A DNA stretch of 64,000 nucleotides. Origin: Blasia pusilla (Eukaryota; Marchantiophyta; Marchantiopsida; Blasiales). The DNA is taken from assembly GCA_050084515.1 (NCBI GenBank), contig CM114272.1, forward strand, positions 35,030,001 to 35,094,000, given 5' to 3'. Each line of letters begins with the position of its first letter. Position 1 is the stretch's first letter. This document shows positions 33,320 to 44,860 of this stretch, piece after piece. The notes under the pieces are model-generated. The model saw only the letters and a program-made list of their open reading frames with translations, had not been told where the DNA came from and did no database searches. The position numbers and the translations under genes were made by a program.

Positions 33320-35160
33320 CCTATTAGAACACGACCAAATTTAGAACACATCACCGACAGCACGTCCTCGTAAGCACTTGTCGGCGGCGACATGATGCTT
33401 TTGGACACGTCCTCGCGCTCCTTGCTGCGGGACTGTCCAACACACACTCGTCGCAATCCATACGTACTTTCCGTTCGTTTCCGTCCTCCGCCGCCTCCTC
33501 TGCGAAGACGAATTCGCTCTCACTGGAACCACAAGCGCGACGTGTGGTGTCACGTCGTGCGTCCAAGCAACGCTATCGCCCCGGCGGTCGGTATGAGGGC
33601 GGTGTCGGTAGGGTTAACAGAGTCCTAATCACCGTCGCCGTCACGAGGACGTGGACGACGGCGACGTCAGTGGGCCGGGGTCTCGACTGATGTTCAGACG
33701 GAGACCGTCTAAATACCAACGCTTATACTGTCCCCGTCATCCTCGTGACGGCGTCATTTTTGCGTCATTTTTACTACTCCGGATTGTATTAGTTCCGATC
33801 GTATTAGGATTTTCCTAACCTCTGAGGACTTTATAGAACTCAAAACCGAAACCCCATACAGGTTCTAAGTCATTTTTAAAATTTTAGCCTTTTCAAAATT
33901 AGTCATGAATTTGGCCAACTCACACTCTAGGGAATGCTAGTGCTAGGGGCCATGGAATGCGAACACTCGCATTTGCACCACGTGCACAAAAATAATTCTT
34001 GGACTAAATTTGGAAGCATTTGCATATTTTGTCCGTAGACACATGTCTTTCTTTTCACACGCACTAAATGAGAAACAAAACAAAAAAACTCATTTACATG
34101 AGAAACAGAATTTCCGAAGTCGACGGAGGGAACGCCACGAGACTCTCGAGCTCCGTCACCGTGAGCTCTCTGTCATCATTCACGAATGAGAGCGGCTCTG
34201 CCCGCTGCAAAGCTGCCCGGACCGACCGCTATCTTTTACTCCCATTCATTGCCAGTAGTCACCCACAAAAGCCACAGAGCCTTCCGGCCCTTTTCGCGAA
34301 AGCGATCCGGGACTCCAAGTTCTATCGCTGTTGCCGCGCTACTTTTCAGGTGGACGGTAGAGGGTGGACAGCGTCCGTCCGACGTATGAACGGAGTTACG
34401 AAGAAGCACTTCGCTTAGCACAGTGACACAGTGTGGTGGTAGACACGTGAGGGACGATTTAGTACCTCGAGGGGCTGACCCCCTGGACCATCGCATCCTT
34501 ATCCGTCTTCCAACGATCCGGGACGCTCGCTCGGCCTCAGACCGACGGGCGGAGTCAGTCGCTCGGACAAGGAAAAGACCTCTGGACTGACTCCTTTGGA
34601 AGTTTGGAAGGATTTCCCTCCGCGCGGAGCGTCACGGACCATGTGGGCCCTAGCGACGCTGCGACAGGGAAGAAAATCGCGGTTTCGGAGAAAAAGGTTG
34701 CAAAAGCGGAGACTACTACATCTGAAGTTCGGAACCATCGGGGCAGTAAAGTCAAGTCTTTATAGACTGAGTTAACTCTAGACTCTAGACTCTAGGGACA
34801 CAGCAGCCTTCACGGCATTTCAGGAAATGAGGACCTTTTCGGTGAAATATTCCCTGATGAGGACCACGTGTTCCACCAGGTCACTGTCACATAGGCTGGC
34901 CCGCCAGTCCTCCCCTCTTGGTCTGACAGCTGCTGGGAAGTATCGGCGGCAAAGGTATTCGTCCCGGTCACCGAGAAACACATTGTAGCGCAAATCGCGC
35001 CGAGAAGGGCGTACCGGTAAGATCTCCTCGCTGAACCGAGCCAAAGGCAGACGGACGCGTTGCGTCCCTCCGCAGAGGACGACGGCAAGTCCCTCCGTCC
35101 CTCACGGCGACGAATCTCTTCGCATGTTGCGTTCCCGTCCATCAGGTATTGCGAGAAGAT
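33320..35160. other. GC-rich block without a recognised gene
   Basis: Base composition rises sharply relative to both sides. Several overlapping frames exist (34068-34418 plus; 35142-34810 and 35044-34820 minus), as expected of GC-rich DNA with few stops. The 35044-34820 frame is rich in Arg/Asp/Glu and ends in a stop, but matches no family I know. It may be a decayed transposable element or a promoter/CpG-rich insertion. Confidence 0.35.
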
Positions 35161-35886
35161 ATTATGAGACTACTCTTCCATGAATGTTTTTTTTTATATT
35201 TTTTTTTAAATATTTTTTAAAATACATATTTTTTCATTTTATGAGTAACAAAGAAAAACATTTACATTTTTTTAATTATGGTTAGTCCCTTCACACCCAT
35301 GCATGGCGTGGATTGTACACTAGTCTCGATAATTTGATAATTAATCGACATGAACTAAACAAAAGAATGGGCAAATGATTGAACATACGAGAATGGAGCA
35401 ACAAAATGGGCATCATCAAACTCACTACCCAAGAAGAATTCTTCATATTTTTTTAACGAATACCAAAAGATTCTTCTCTTATATATCACTATATTATGCC
35501 CGTGCATGATTTTATAAATTTAATAACATTTTTTCATGTGTTTTAGATTTTGAAAAAACTTTCATCTCTTCATCAAAGTTTAGAGTAACCCCATTTATTA
35601 TGTTAAAAAATAAATATCTTTTATCTTCCACCTCTGATTGAAAAAAAAAATCTCATTTTTTCACTTTCTTTATTTCATCCAAAATAAACCCTTTCACCCT
35701 AAACACAATAGTTTCCCTCTCTAATGTATAGGCTTTAATTAAATAAATTGAAAATTTACGTCCAAATTATCCCCTTCCCCTTTCATCATGAGATCTGATC
35801 GTCATGAGAAGGCACCTTTGGTTGATAGAATATATCATGCATGTAAGGGATCAAAGGAGCATGAAAAAAATTATTATTAAAACTAT
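35161..35886. other. AT-rich spacer left of the copia element
   Basis: Long A/T runs and no coding signal. A short match to the inverse of the 14521 element start lies at 35283-35310. Confidence 0.5.
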
Positions 35887-36194
35887 TGAAGATTGAGTTA
35901 CATTCAAGCTCATGAAACACTTGAACTGCTATATTTGATGCTCACACGACGTAAGGAAGTTTAATCTTGGTTAGTCAAATAAGCACGATTATCTTAATTA
36001 GGGTTAGTTAATCATAATTTGTTTAACTCGATACTATGGTTAAGGTTAGGGTTAGGGTTGTTTGTACATATCCTATGTAATTGAGAAGGGGACGAGCCTC
36101 CACTAATTCTCTCATTGCAAATTTCATTCTCCGTGGTGGTGTGTGAATGTGAGAGCCATTTCCCACCAGTTATGCTTCTTTAGCAGTTTCCACA
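35887..36194 (+). repeat. Left LTR of copia copy 1
   Basis: A 308-bp unit starting TGAAGATTGAG and ending TTTCCACA (TG...CA). It aligns along its length with 48841-49137 and, for its right part, with 55228-55465. It is followed by TAATATTAGAGCGATAGGAG, a degraded form of the TGGTATCAGAGC primer-binding region typical of copia elements. A (TTAGGG)-like run lies inside at 36039-36060. Confidence 0.88.
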
Positions 36195-36708
36195 TAATAT
36201 TAGAGCGATAGGAGAACATCACTTGAAATTCTTGGTGTTTGAGGAGAGAAGAGAGGCAAGAGAAGGCACAATTTCAGTTTGGGAGAAAGAAACTTCATTC
36301 AGTGCTCAGTGGGTGCAGATTTCACATTGAGCTTTGACGATGATAAAACTTTCGAGGCATTTTTTAGTGCTTTCTTGATCGAATTAGCAATATGGGTCCG
36401 TAGCTTCTAGAACAATGCCAAGGGCGAATTCTAGCTCTCATGTAGAACTTGTCAAGAGCTTTCCAACGCATCCAAAATCGCTTGATTCTCACATTATGAG
36501 CTCTTGCAGTAGCAATTTCATTGTAGGAAAGTGTAATTAATGAAGAAAAGTTGTGCAATTTTCTCTCTACAAGCCAATTTTGACTAGTTCTCTTATACAG
36601 TTGATCAATTTTGGCAAATTTCATATCGATTTCTGTGTATGAATGGTCTGGTTAATTGAAGCAATGCAAAGTCTGAAATTACTTCTTTTTTTAGTGAAAT
36701 CATTCGCC

Positions 36709-37589
36709 ATGGAGTATTCCTCAGTAGCAATCACATGCGAGAAGCTAGATAAGCAGATTTATAATGTTTGGAAGTTTCGCATGAAAAAATTTCTCATGGG
36801 TCAAGAACTATGGGAGCTTGTCATAGGTGATGAGGCCAAGCCAGAAGGTGACTCAACAAACTTGAATCTTCGCGCCTGGAACAAACGCGCAAGGCAAGTA
36901 ATCCACTACATTTCAATAACGATCAGTTCGCCAATGATATGTCACATTCAAGATGTTGATATTCCGAAGTAGGCCTGGGATGCATTAGAAAAGTTGTTCC
37001 AGAAATCTACTAAGGCCATAAAGCTTCAATTGAAACAACAATTTAACGAAGTGAGGAAAGGATCGCAGAGCATCAATAATTATATTTTGAGTATCAGACA
37101 TATTGTTGATCACTTGAATAGCATCGGAGTGACAGTAGAAGATAATGATATGATTTTGTTCACTCTTCAAGGCCTTCCAAAGGATAACAAGTCCTTTGTG
37201 AGACCTCTATCTCTATGAGAGAGAAATATCCAACCTTTCAAGAGTTAGTCTCACTGTTAATCAGTGAAAAGATGCGCCTAGTAGGCAGTGGTAGCTCATC
37301 TAGTTTGCAAGAGAGTGCGCTATTTGCAGGTTATGGATCAAACAGAGGTAGGGATCATGGTAGAACCTTTTGTGGTCATGGTGGATATCAAGCATACGGA
37401 GGAAGAGGCACTCAATATAACGTCATTCAATCAACTACGAACCAGTACCAGACACAATCACAAGGTGGTGATGGTGGAAACCATTGGGGTCGAGGTCAGC
37501 AGCAAGTCCATGGATCTTGCAATTACTATGAGATAAATAGTCACCATGCAAAATTTTGCTTCAAGAAGAAGGCAGATATGAGAACATGA
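36709..37589 (+). pseudogene. copia gag relic
   Basis: Opens with ATG at 36709 (MEYSSVAITCEKLD) and has the usual copia Gag pattern with W-x-F-R-M and ALEKLFQ. A stop at 36970-36972 (TAG) interrupts it; copy 2 has GAG at that codon, so this is a point mutation. A second break lies near 37215. The C-terminal zinc knuckle is C-N-Y-Y...H...C: the second Cys of the CCHC set is replaced by Tyr, so it would not bind zinc normally. Confidence 0.85.
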
Positions 37590-37610
37590 GTCTTACAGCA
37601 ACAAAACTAT

Positions 37611-40153
37611 GTGGAGCAACAACACCAAGGGCTGTACCAAGAACAACAACTTTCACAAACGGAGCATCTCTTGGTCATGACTCATCACATGGGAGCAATG
37701 GTCAAGAAAGACTCGACGACAGATTGGTACATTGACTCTGGTGCATCAAATCACATGATCTCACAAGCTAAATGGTTCAGTAGTTTGGAGCCGGTGAAAG
37801 ATCCTGTAATTGTGCTCATAGGAGATGACACTCAACATCATATCAGGCATACCGGTAAAGTTCTAATAACATCATATGGTCTTTGTGCTCTTGGAAATGT
37901 TCTATATGTTCCTAAAATTGCAAGAAACTTGATCTTTGTAGGACAGATAGTAGAACATGGTTATCAAATGAAGTTTAACAGAGGTTGTTTCATTGAAACA
38001 ATAGATGAACAAACTACGATAGCCAAAGAAACTAGATCTGGCAGAATGTTCAAATTAGATGTTTCTGTACCAGATATTCAAACAACAACATATGGTCAAA
38101 CTGGCCAACAAGTCACAAATCTAAATGTATGGCATAAGAAAATTGGACATATGAATCTTCAAAGATTACAGAGTCTTTCATCATCTAATATAGTAATAGG
38201 ACTTCCTAAATTAGCAAGTCTTGCTACGTTAGAGGTATGTCCTACTTGCCAATTTGGAAAACAAGATAGATTTCCTTTCCCAAAGCAAGGTAGAAGAGCA
38301 TCCAAGATATTAGAGTTGATCCATAGTGATGTGTGGACAGCATCACAACATAGCCTGAGTGCTTGCCAGTACTTTGTTTCATTTATTGATTGCTTCTCTA
38401 GGTATATATGGGTATACTTTCTTAAAGCCAAGTCAGAGGTATTCTTAGTGTTCCGAACATTTAGAGTTCTAGTAGAGAAGCAGACTCGAGAACACATTCT
38501 GAAATTGCGTTGTGATGGAGGAGGAGTGTATCTTTCAATAAAGTTTGATGACTATGAACGTCAGAATGGCATCCAATGTCAAGTGACTTACCATTATATT
38601 CCACAATAAAATGAAGTGGTTGAGAGGAAAAATCGATATATTGTTGAGGCCACATGAACTATGTTGAATGAGAAGAACATGCCTAAGATGTATTGGGTAG
38701 AGGTTGTAGCGTGTACAGTCTTCTTAATCAACCAAACTTCAATTGCAGGAGTTCATGATAAGACTTCTTGAAAGTATTTGGATGTATTTGTTATGCTCAT
38801 GTTCCTTTTGAGAGACATTAAAAATTAGACGCCAAGTCTAAAAGATGTATCTTTATAAGTTGCGCTGATGGAACTAAGGGATATAAGTGCTACATTCCAT
38901 CCTCTAGGCAACTTATTATTAGTCGCGATGTTGTCTTTGATGAGCTAAAGTCATGGTATGCTCCATCTGAGCCTATTCCGCCTCTAAACTCGTCTGTTGA
39001 GAGGGAGAATATGACTGTAAATCTACAAACATTGCCTTCAAATTCTCCAAGTACTAGTGCTGGATTAGGAGAGGTCTTAGATTCATCAGTTATATTTGTG
39101 AGTCCATAGACGGAAGCGTACGTATTTACTCTGTTGACAGTAGTCAGAGCTTGAGTCAGGTGTTAGAGGCATCTACCTCTGAACAACAACTTCGTAGATC
39201 AAGTAGAGATACACATCATATTCATAAATTCATAAATGAAGGTTTCCTTGCGACACATCATGCATATATGATGACTACCCTTCAAGAATAGGAGTCGAGT
39301 TGTTTTGAAGAAGTTGCAAGTGAAGTTGAATGGATTGAAGTTGTGGAGGAAGAGCTTATTGCATTAAGCCATCAACATACATGGGAGTTGGTTGATATAC
39401 CTTCCGATAAGGAAGCTATTGGTTGCAAATAGGTTTACAAAATCAAACACAATCAAGATGATACAATTAACAGATACAAAGCGAGATTGGTGGCTAAGGG
39501 CTATGCACAACAATATAGCATTGATTATGAGGAAACTTTTAGCCATGTTGCAAAGATGGCGACTACGAGAAGAGAGGTTGCACTTGCAATAAGTAAGAAG
39601 TGGAAATTACATCACATGGACGTTAAGAATGCCTTCTTGAATGGAGATCTATATGAGGAGGTATATATGAATCAACCACCTGGATATGAGCATCCCGAGT
39701 TTCTATTTCGAGTATATAGGTTGAAGAAAGCTCTATACGGGCTCAAACAAGCTCCAAGAGTTTGGTATAGCAAGATTACAAAAGTCCTACAAGAGTTGGG
39801 ATTTGGGATGTGTGATTCTGACTCCTCATTATATGTCTTGAGAGGACAAGATCATACGGTTATTATTGTTGTTGTATGTTGATAACCTCTTGATTATTGG
39901 AAGTACTGAAGAAATGGTACAACAAGTCAAGCTGAAGTTACAAGCAGAATTTGCTGTGAAGGATTTGGGAGAACTCAAGTACTTCCTTGGTGTTGAATTA
40001 AGCAAGTTTGGAGAAAGCATGTCGTTCTTACAACGACAATATGCTCTTCAAATGCTTCCAAAATATGGTATGACGGCTTGTAAGCCAATCTCTACACTGT
40101 TGGACCAGAGTGTGAAGCTAAGAGTGGATGAAGGGTTCAATTTTTGCAAGTAA
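37611..40153 (+). pseudogene. copia pol relic: protease, integrase, reverse transcriptase
   Basis: The protease active site is DWYIDSGASNHM (near 37730). The integrase has WHKKIGHMN and CPTCQFGK (zinc-binding HHCC) and catalytic Asp in HSDVW and RCDGGG; the third catalytic residue lies in VVERKNR just after an in-frame stop at 38607-38609. A weakly conserved link at 38640-39480 contains more stops. The reverse transcriptase resumes at about 39430 with VAKGYAQQ, DVKNAFLNGDL and LYGLKQAPR. A frame break falls near 39880, and the catalytic YVDD box is changed to YVDN. The product could not function. RNase H is absent. Confidence 0.9.
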
Positions 40154-42102
40154 ACAAATTATAGAATTAAAATTAATTCTTGACCCATATAATTTTTTGT
40201 CAAATATTGAAAGGATGGATAGACAAAATGATTCACTAGAAAGGTCATGCTTTTGATAATGGGTGTAGAGCTTGGGCACCTTTCTTTTGGTTTTACCTAC
40301 ATTTATTTGTTATAGGCAATGAAAGAAATCATTTTTTTAACCACTAAAGTGAAGAATATGCTCCATAGCATTGCACGTGTCTTATTTTGTGGAAAGGATG
40401 TTTATTAGGATCTACAAGAGCCTACAAATATTTCCACCAAAATTCTTAATTCTAATCTTAATTCCTTATCTAAGTTGGAAAAAAAAACTTTTAGGAAAAG
40501 GCATGCTTTGCCTTTTTTTTTCTTCTTAAATCTTTGCTATTAGAAGCACACGGAAATGGGAACACTTATAAATTTAGCATTAATATCATAATTCGAAAGG
40601 ATAAAAAAATGTTTCTCTACTTCTCCATGGCTTGGGAAAGTTTGGTATATGCCTGCAAAAAGGAAAATGATTATTCTTTACAAGAGCAAGCGTGGACTTG
40701 AGTGTAGAAGATGCCATATACTTTTGGTTTGGATGAGAAATATACCATTATGATGCTCTCCAAAATATGGATAAACTCAAATCCTCCAAAGCATAGGGTT
40801 GTCTTTATGCACAAGCATGTAGAGACATGGAGTGGAGCACGGTGTGCTTTTTATTTTGGCTCGATATGACCATAAGAATCTTTCATGCATCCAAATTACA
40901 ATTAGAAAGGAGAGAAAGAACTAGGCATTAGAAATAAGTTTTGTTTGGGCTATGATATCCTTAGGTACCTTTTTCAAGTCCAAAGAGTAGATTTTGGACA
41001 CTATATTATACAAATATGACTTAGGAATGACATCACTTCAAGCAGAAATATTTTCTATAAAAAATTACATCCTAATTTTTAGTCATTAAATCTATTGAAA
41101 AGATAATTGAATTCAGAATATGGCCTAGGTACACATATTCTTGGCTAAGACTCATCTAGAGATATCTTCTTGATTACATAGCCGAGGTTGGTTCTTAATA
41201 TGTGGGTTTCTTTTTTCTCTTTTAGTCACTTGTGGTTTATAATCAATGAGTGGACTATCCCCTTTACATCATACAAGGAAATTCTCACATATTTAAGAAT
41301 TAGTATGTGAAATTTAGACAAAAGTTAAAGTGTGAAAATTTTAACATTCTCCTCAGGCCCACTATTGAAAATATGACTTGGGAAAGCCATCTCTCCTTCT
41401 CTTATAGCCTTGGGAAGATCCAAAAGGCTCTTCCTCCAAAAATAGCCATCCCAATGGTAACTTGCATGCACAAGTCACCGGGTCACCATTGATTCGGTCA
41501 ACGGATTACCTGATTGACTAAGACCAAAACACGAAAATCACTAGACACCATGTTCCCAACGCAACGGACCTGCCGCCAACCTCATTTGACATCTCAAGAC
41601 AAAGTTACAACGAGACCCAGTATAACTCTACATATTGGCTAACTAAGATATGACATCAACTTGGCAACATAATCCAACAAAAAACATTCATGATGATGAG
41701 AAAAAAAAAGGATGGAATTTTTTCAATTTCAAGAAGGGAAACATGCCAACAATTTCTTGGTATGGAAAAGTGTACCCTCTTAGTTTAAAAAAATATTTCT
41801 TATTGTTTTTATGAAAATTTGAAGAAATTCCCCAATATATTGACAGTATGAAAATAAAATTAATGGCGTCTAAGGGTCATCTACATTTTAAAGAATTTCT
41901 CTCTAAACCTAGTATGGATAAGTGCGACGTTACTAATATTAATATAGTGAGCACAATAATCATTTTATTTCTCATATTCCATTTTCTTCATGTTATTTTT
42001 CTTATCATTATTTTATTCTTGTGCATATACACATTGTTGCTCAACGTATATTATTAATATTCATGATTGCAAAAAAATGGAATTTTTTTTCCTTAAGACA
42101 TA
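40154..42102. other. AT-rich intergenic DNA, no gene recognised
   Basis: No coding exon, LTR or structural repeat could be supported. The right LTR of copy 1 was looked for here and not found. Confidence 0.5.
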
Positions 42103-42347
42103 CAAGTTTGGACATATCCACGGACATGGATTGTAAGAGGTGGGCCCCATACTTATAGATCATGATGGAAGGTACATCAAGGGCGAGTGGGGCAATAAGG
42201 GGGGAGGAAGTGGAGGTGGAGGGAGGAAGAAACGGGGAAGTATGGAACACAAAGGCAAGTGGGGGGGAATGAGAAAGAAGAGAAAGATGGGGCCTATATG
42301 GATTAGTCCTTCCATAGGACCGAGGTAAATCCGTGGACATGTCTATG
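42103..42347. mobile_element. Candidate MITE with purine-rich core
   Basis: Imperfect inverted ends: GGACATATCCACGGACAT near 42111-42128 and, inverted, ATCCGTGGACATGTC near 42329-42343. They agree at 12 of 15 positions in the core GACAT-TCCACGGA. The interior (about 42180-42295) is a strongly purine-biased strand with G-runs. No target duplication could be fixed. The 107-aa minus-strand frame across it is an artefact of the purine bias. Confidence 0.4.
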
Positions 42348-44470
42348 AACACAACCTTTGTTCACATTCAACCTTGTTTGCATTACTCATATAGTCCATC
42401 AAGTTAGAAACCATATTCATTCATAGAGATCAAAACATATAAATAATCATGTATCAACAATTATTCAAGAGTCAATAAAGAAAAAACTCCCACATGATCT
42501 CTTTTTGAAATTTAAAGTGTCAAACTAAATCCACTTTAGGTTAGACACAACGTTGACAAAATCGTGAAATATCTCCATGCTTAAAGGCTCAAAAAAAGAG
42601 AATGATCCTCAACATGATATCTCCTTGGGGCTCATGCTTCTAACTCCAACAAGGCCTTCTATATATTCAGAATCATGGGAAAAATTTCCAATTAGGAAAG
42701 TTAGGACTATGGCCAAGAATACCCAATATCTAAAACGATATGAACCCATCTTGGAATCAAAATATCCGAAAATATGGGAAGGGAAAATTGGCGTGATAAA
42801 TTTTCCTTGCATTGATAAGTTTATCTATAAGGAGGACATAAGTCCAAGGACTTGTCCACGTCCACAACCTTGCATGCAAACCTTGGACGTGAACAAGTAG
42901 GAAAATATCTAACCCTTTCATAAAAATTAGTAGAATTGAACGATATAATAGATATATAGTTTTGACTCTTATTCAAGCTTATCTCCTAAAACACATATTT
43001 AAGGATCGTAGTTGCTATTTCTTAATTTCACTTTATCCCTATGGATAACATATCTCTATGGTATTGTAGGATGTCCAAGCCATAAGGATTTTGAGATGCG
43101 TTCATTACATTAGACACATGCTCTCCTATACATCCAAGGCCCTCTTTATGAAAATTCTCTTTAGATTCTTCAAATTGATAGTATTTATGATGTTTAAGAA
43201 GTTCTTTTGATGAATCTTGTATTTTAATTACAACAGCTTAGGAATTTTTACATGATTCCATATTTTGAGTTCCCTTACTTTTTATTTGACCGCGCCTCCG
43301 AATATAGAACCTACTATCGAGTTTTTTCGGTGAGGAATTTTCTTATTGGTTAATAAGATTTACTCGGGTGCTCTTGATTGTACGAGTTGGCCTTTCCTAT
43401 CCTTAATTTCCTCTCAACTTCTCATTATGTTATAAAACTATGTTTAATGAAAAAATCAATATATAAATTACAAATTATGAACACATAAAATGGCCTGTTT
43501 TTGTTTTAGCACTCTTAGTAGAGTCGTGGAATTTGAGAACACGGAAAATTCTTCATCCTAAAATGTACAATATGTATATCAAGGTTATATCAAGCTTCAT
43601 CTATATGAAAAAGTATTAGAGTTAAGATAGTTGACCTATTTTCTTCTATTTATCAAAAAAAATCTATGCATAACCAAGAATAAAACTATGACCATTTCAT
43701 AACCCTATAAGGTTCAAGGATACCACTCATTGCATAACAATTTTACATAATAGTTTCACTTAACGCTAAGTAAAGGAAAAGCTAGGCCATTGCCTAAACG
43801 TGCTAAACCTAATAACGATCTACTTTGTCAATCATCTAGGTTACATAGTTATAATTCGTTTGACTTGGTAAAAACCAATCATTGATAACCTCATATTCAT
43901 ACATCTACCTTAAACTTGTCTTTCTTGCTTCATTTCATATCCACATATACATTGATATTAATAATGCTTGTATGATCCACCAAAAGAAACCACATATCCT
44001 TAATAGTCCAAGAAAGTTTTCATGGTACTTATTATTATTTATTTATACAAAATTTATCAAAATATTTGTCTTATTTGAGATCCTAAAAATTAAAAGTTAA
44101 GAATAATATCCCAATTTTTTACTTTCACATCCAATATCCTTTCCATCCAATTATTTTTATATGGGTTGTATGAATTTTATATCAGTATTAATATTTCATT
44201 TATTTTCTTTAAATAAAATTTAAATATAAACATATATCAAAGTACACATGAAAGATAAACATTAATCTTAAAATAAATATTTTATATTAAAAAAATGAAA
44301 ATATTTAACCAGCCAATTTATTTGTAATGAACTTAAAAGAGATTTCCTTAAAAGGTGCAACAAGTTTTCCATATTAAGGATGCAAGGTAATGGAAAGCAC
44401 AACCTCAACATTTCATGTGGATATATGGATCTTTCGAACATACTGACTCTAAATGTTTATTGTTATTTGA
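42348..44470. other. AT-rich intergenic DNA
   Basis: Contains a fold-back at 42853-42899 (ACTTGTCCACGTCCA against TGGACGTGAACAAGT, one mismatch, loop centred on TTGCATGCAA). A 107-aa frame at 42577-42900 covers it but has no family pattern. Nothing else is supported. Confidence 0.4.
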
Positions 44471-44860
44471 ATGATACCAAGTCTCATGATACCTAGGTGC
44501 TTAGAAGAGTTGGGAGAAGATTTCTCTTTTTCTTACCCATCCCCTAAAAATTGGAAAGGTACGTGCTTGGTGCTTTATCTTGATCGAATTCTTAGCACAC
44601 CAACTTATGGATGGGATGGTGAACAAAATGTCATGCAAACGTCAAGCATTCATAACACGGAGATGCCATACAACACATTGCTTGAGGATGAGGGTACAAT
44701 TATTTATAGGTACAATAATTATGATATTGTGGCAAGAGGAAAAGGAAGATTCCCTTATGATATGATATTTCGTTTGCATGGCCACAAAGGTTTGGAGCAA
44801 TACTTGCTTGTAAGTTGGAGATTTGTTTCACATGGAATGTTTATCTTCTTGCTCGAGTAA
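44471..44860 (+). other. Open frame of 129 codons, unrecognised
   Basis: The frame is uninterrupted in an otherwise stop-rich AT-rich area and has no motif I recognise. It could be a transposon remnant (a second frame, 45618-45860, lies 750 bp downstream on the same strand) or chance. No splice structure or conserved residues argue for a host gene. Confidence 0.15.

Larger units (their letters stand above)
35887..40153 (+). mobile_element. Ty1/copia LTR retrotransposon, copy 1 (3'-truncated)
   Basis: A left LTR, a primer-binding region, gag and a copia-order pol (protease, integrase, reverse transcriptase) are present. RNase H and the right LTR are missing: similarity to copia pol stops at about 40150, just after the KPISTLLD motif of the RT C-terminal region. 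Multiple stops and frame breaks make it inactive. A second, more decayed copy of the same family starts at 48841. Confidence 0.93.

Noticed and set aside
34068-35142. Overlapping frames in the GC-rich block as genes
   Set aside because: GC-rich DNA has few stops, so frames on both strands are expected; none shows conserved residues.
36039-36060. Interstitial telomere tract
   Set aside because: It occurs at the same position inside all copies of the LTR, so it is part of the element and not a former chromosome end.
42041-42352. 103-codon minus-strand Ser/Pro-rich frame
   Set aside because: It is the translation of the complement of the purine-biased tract in the MITE-like unit.
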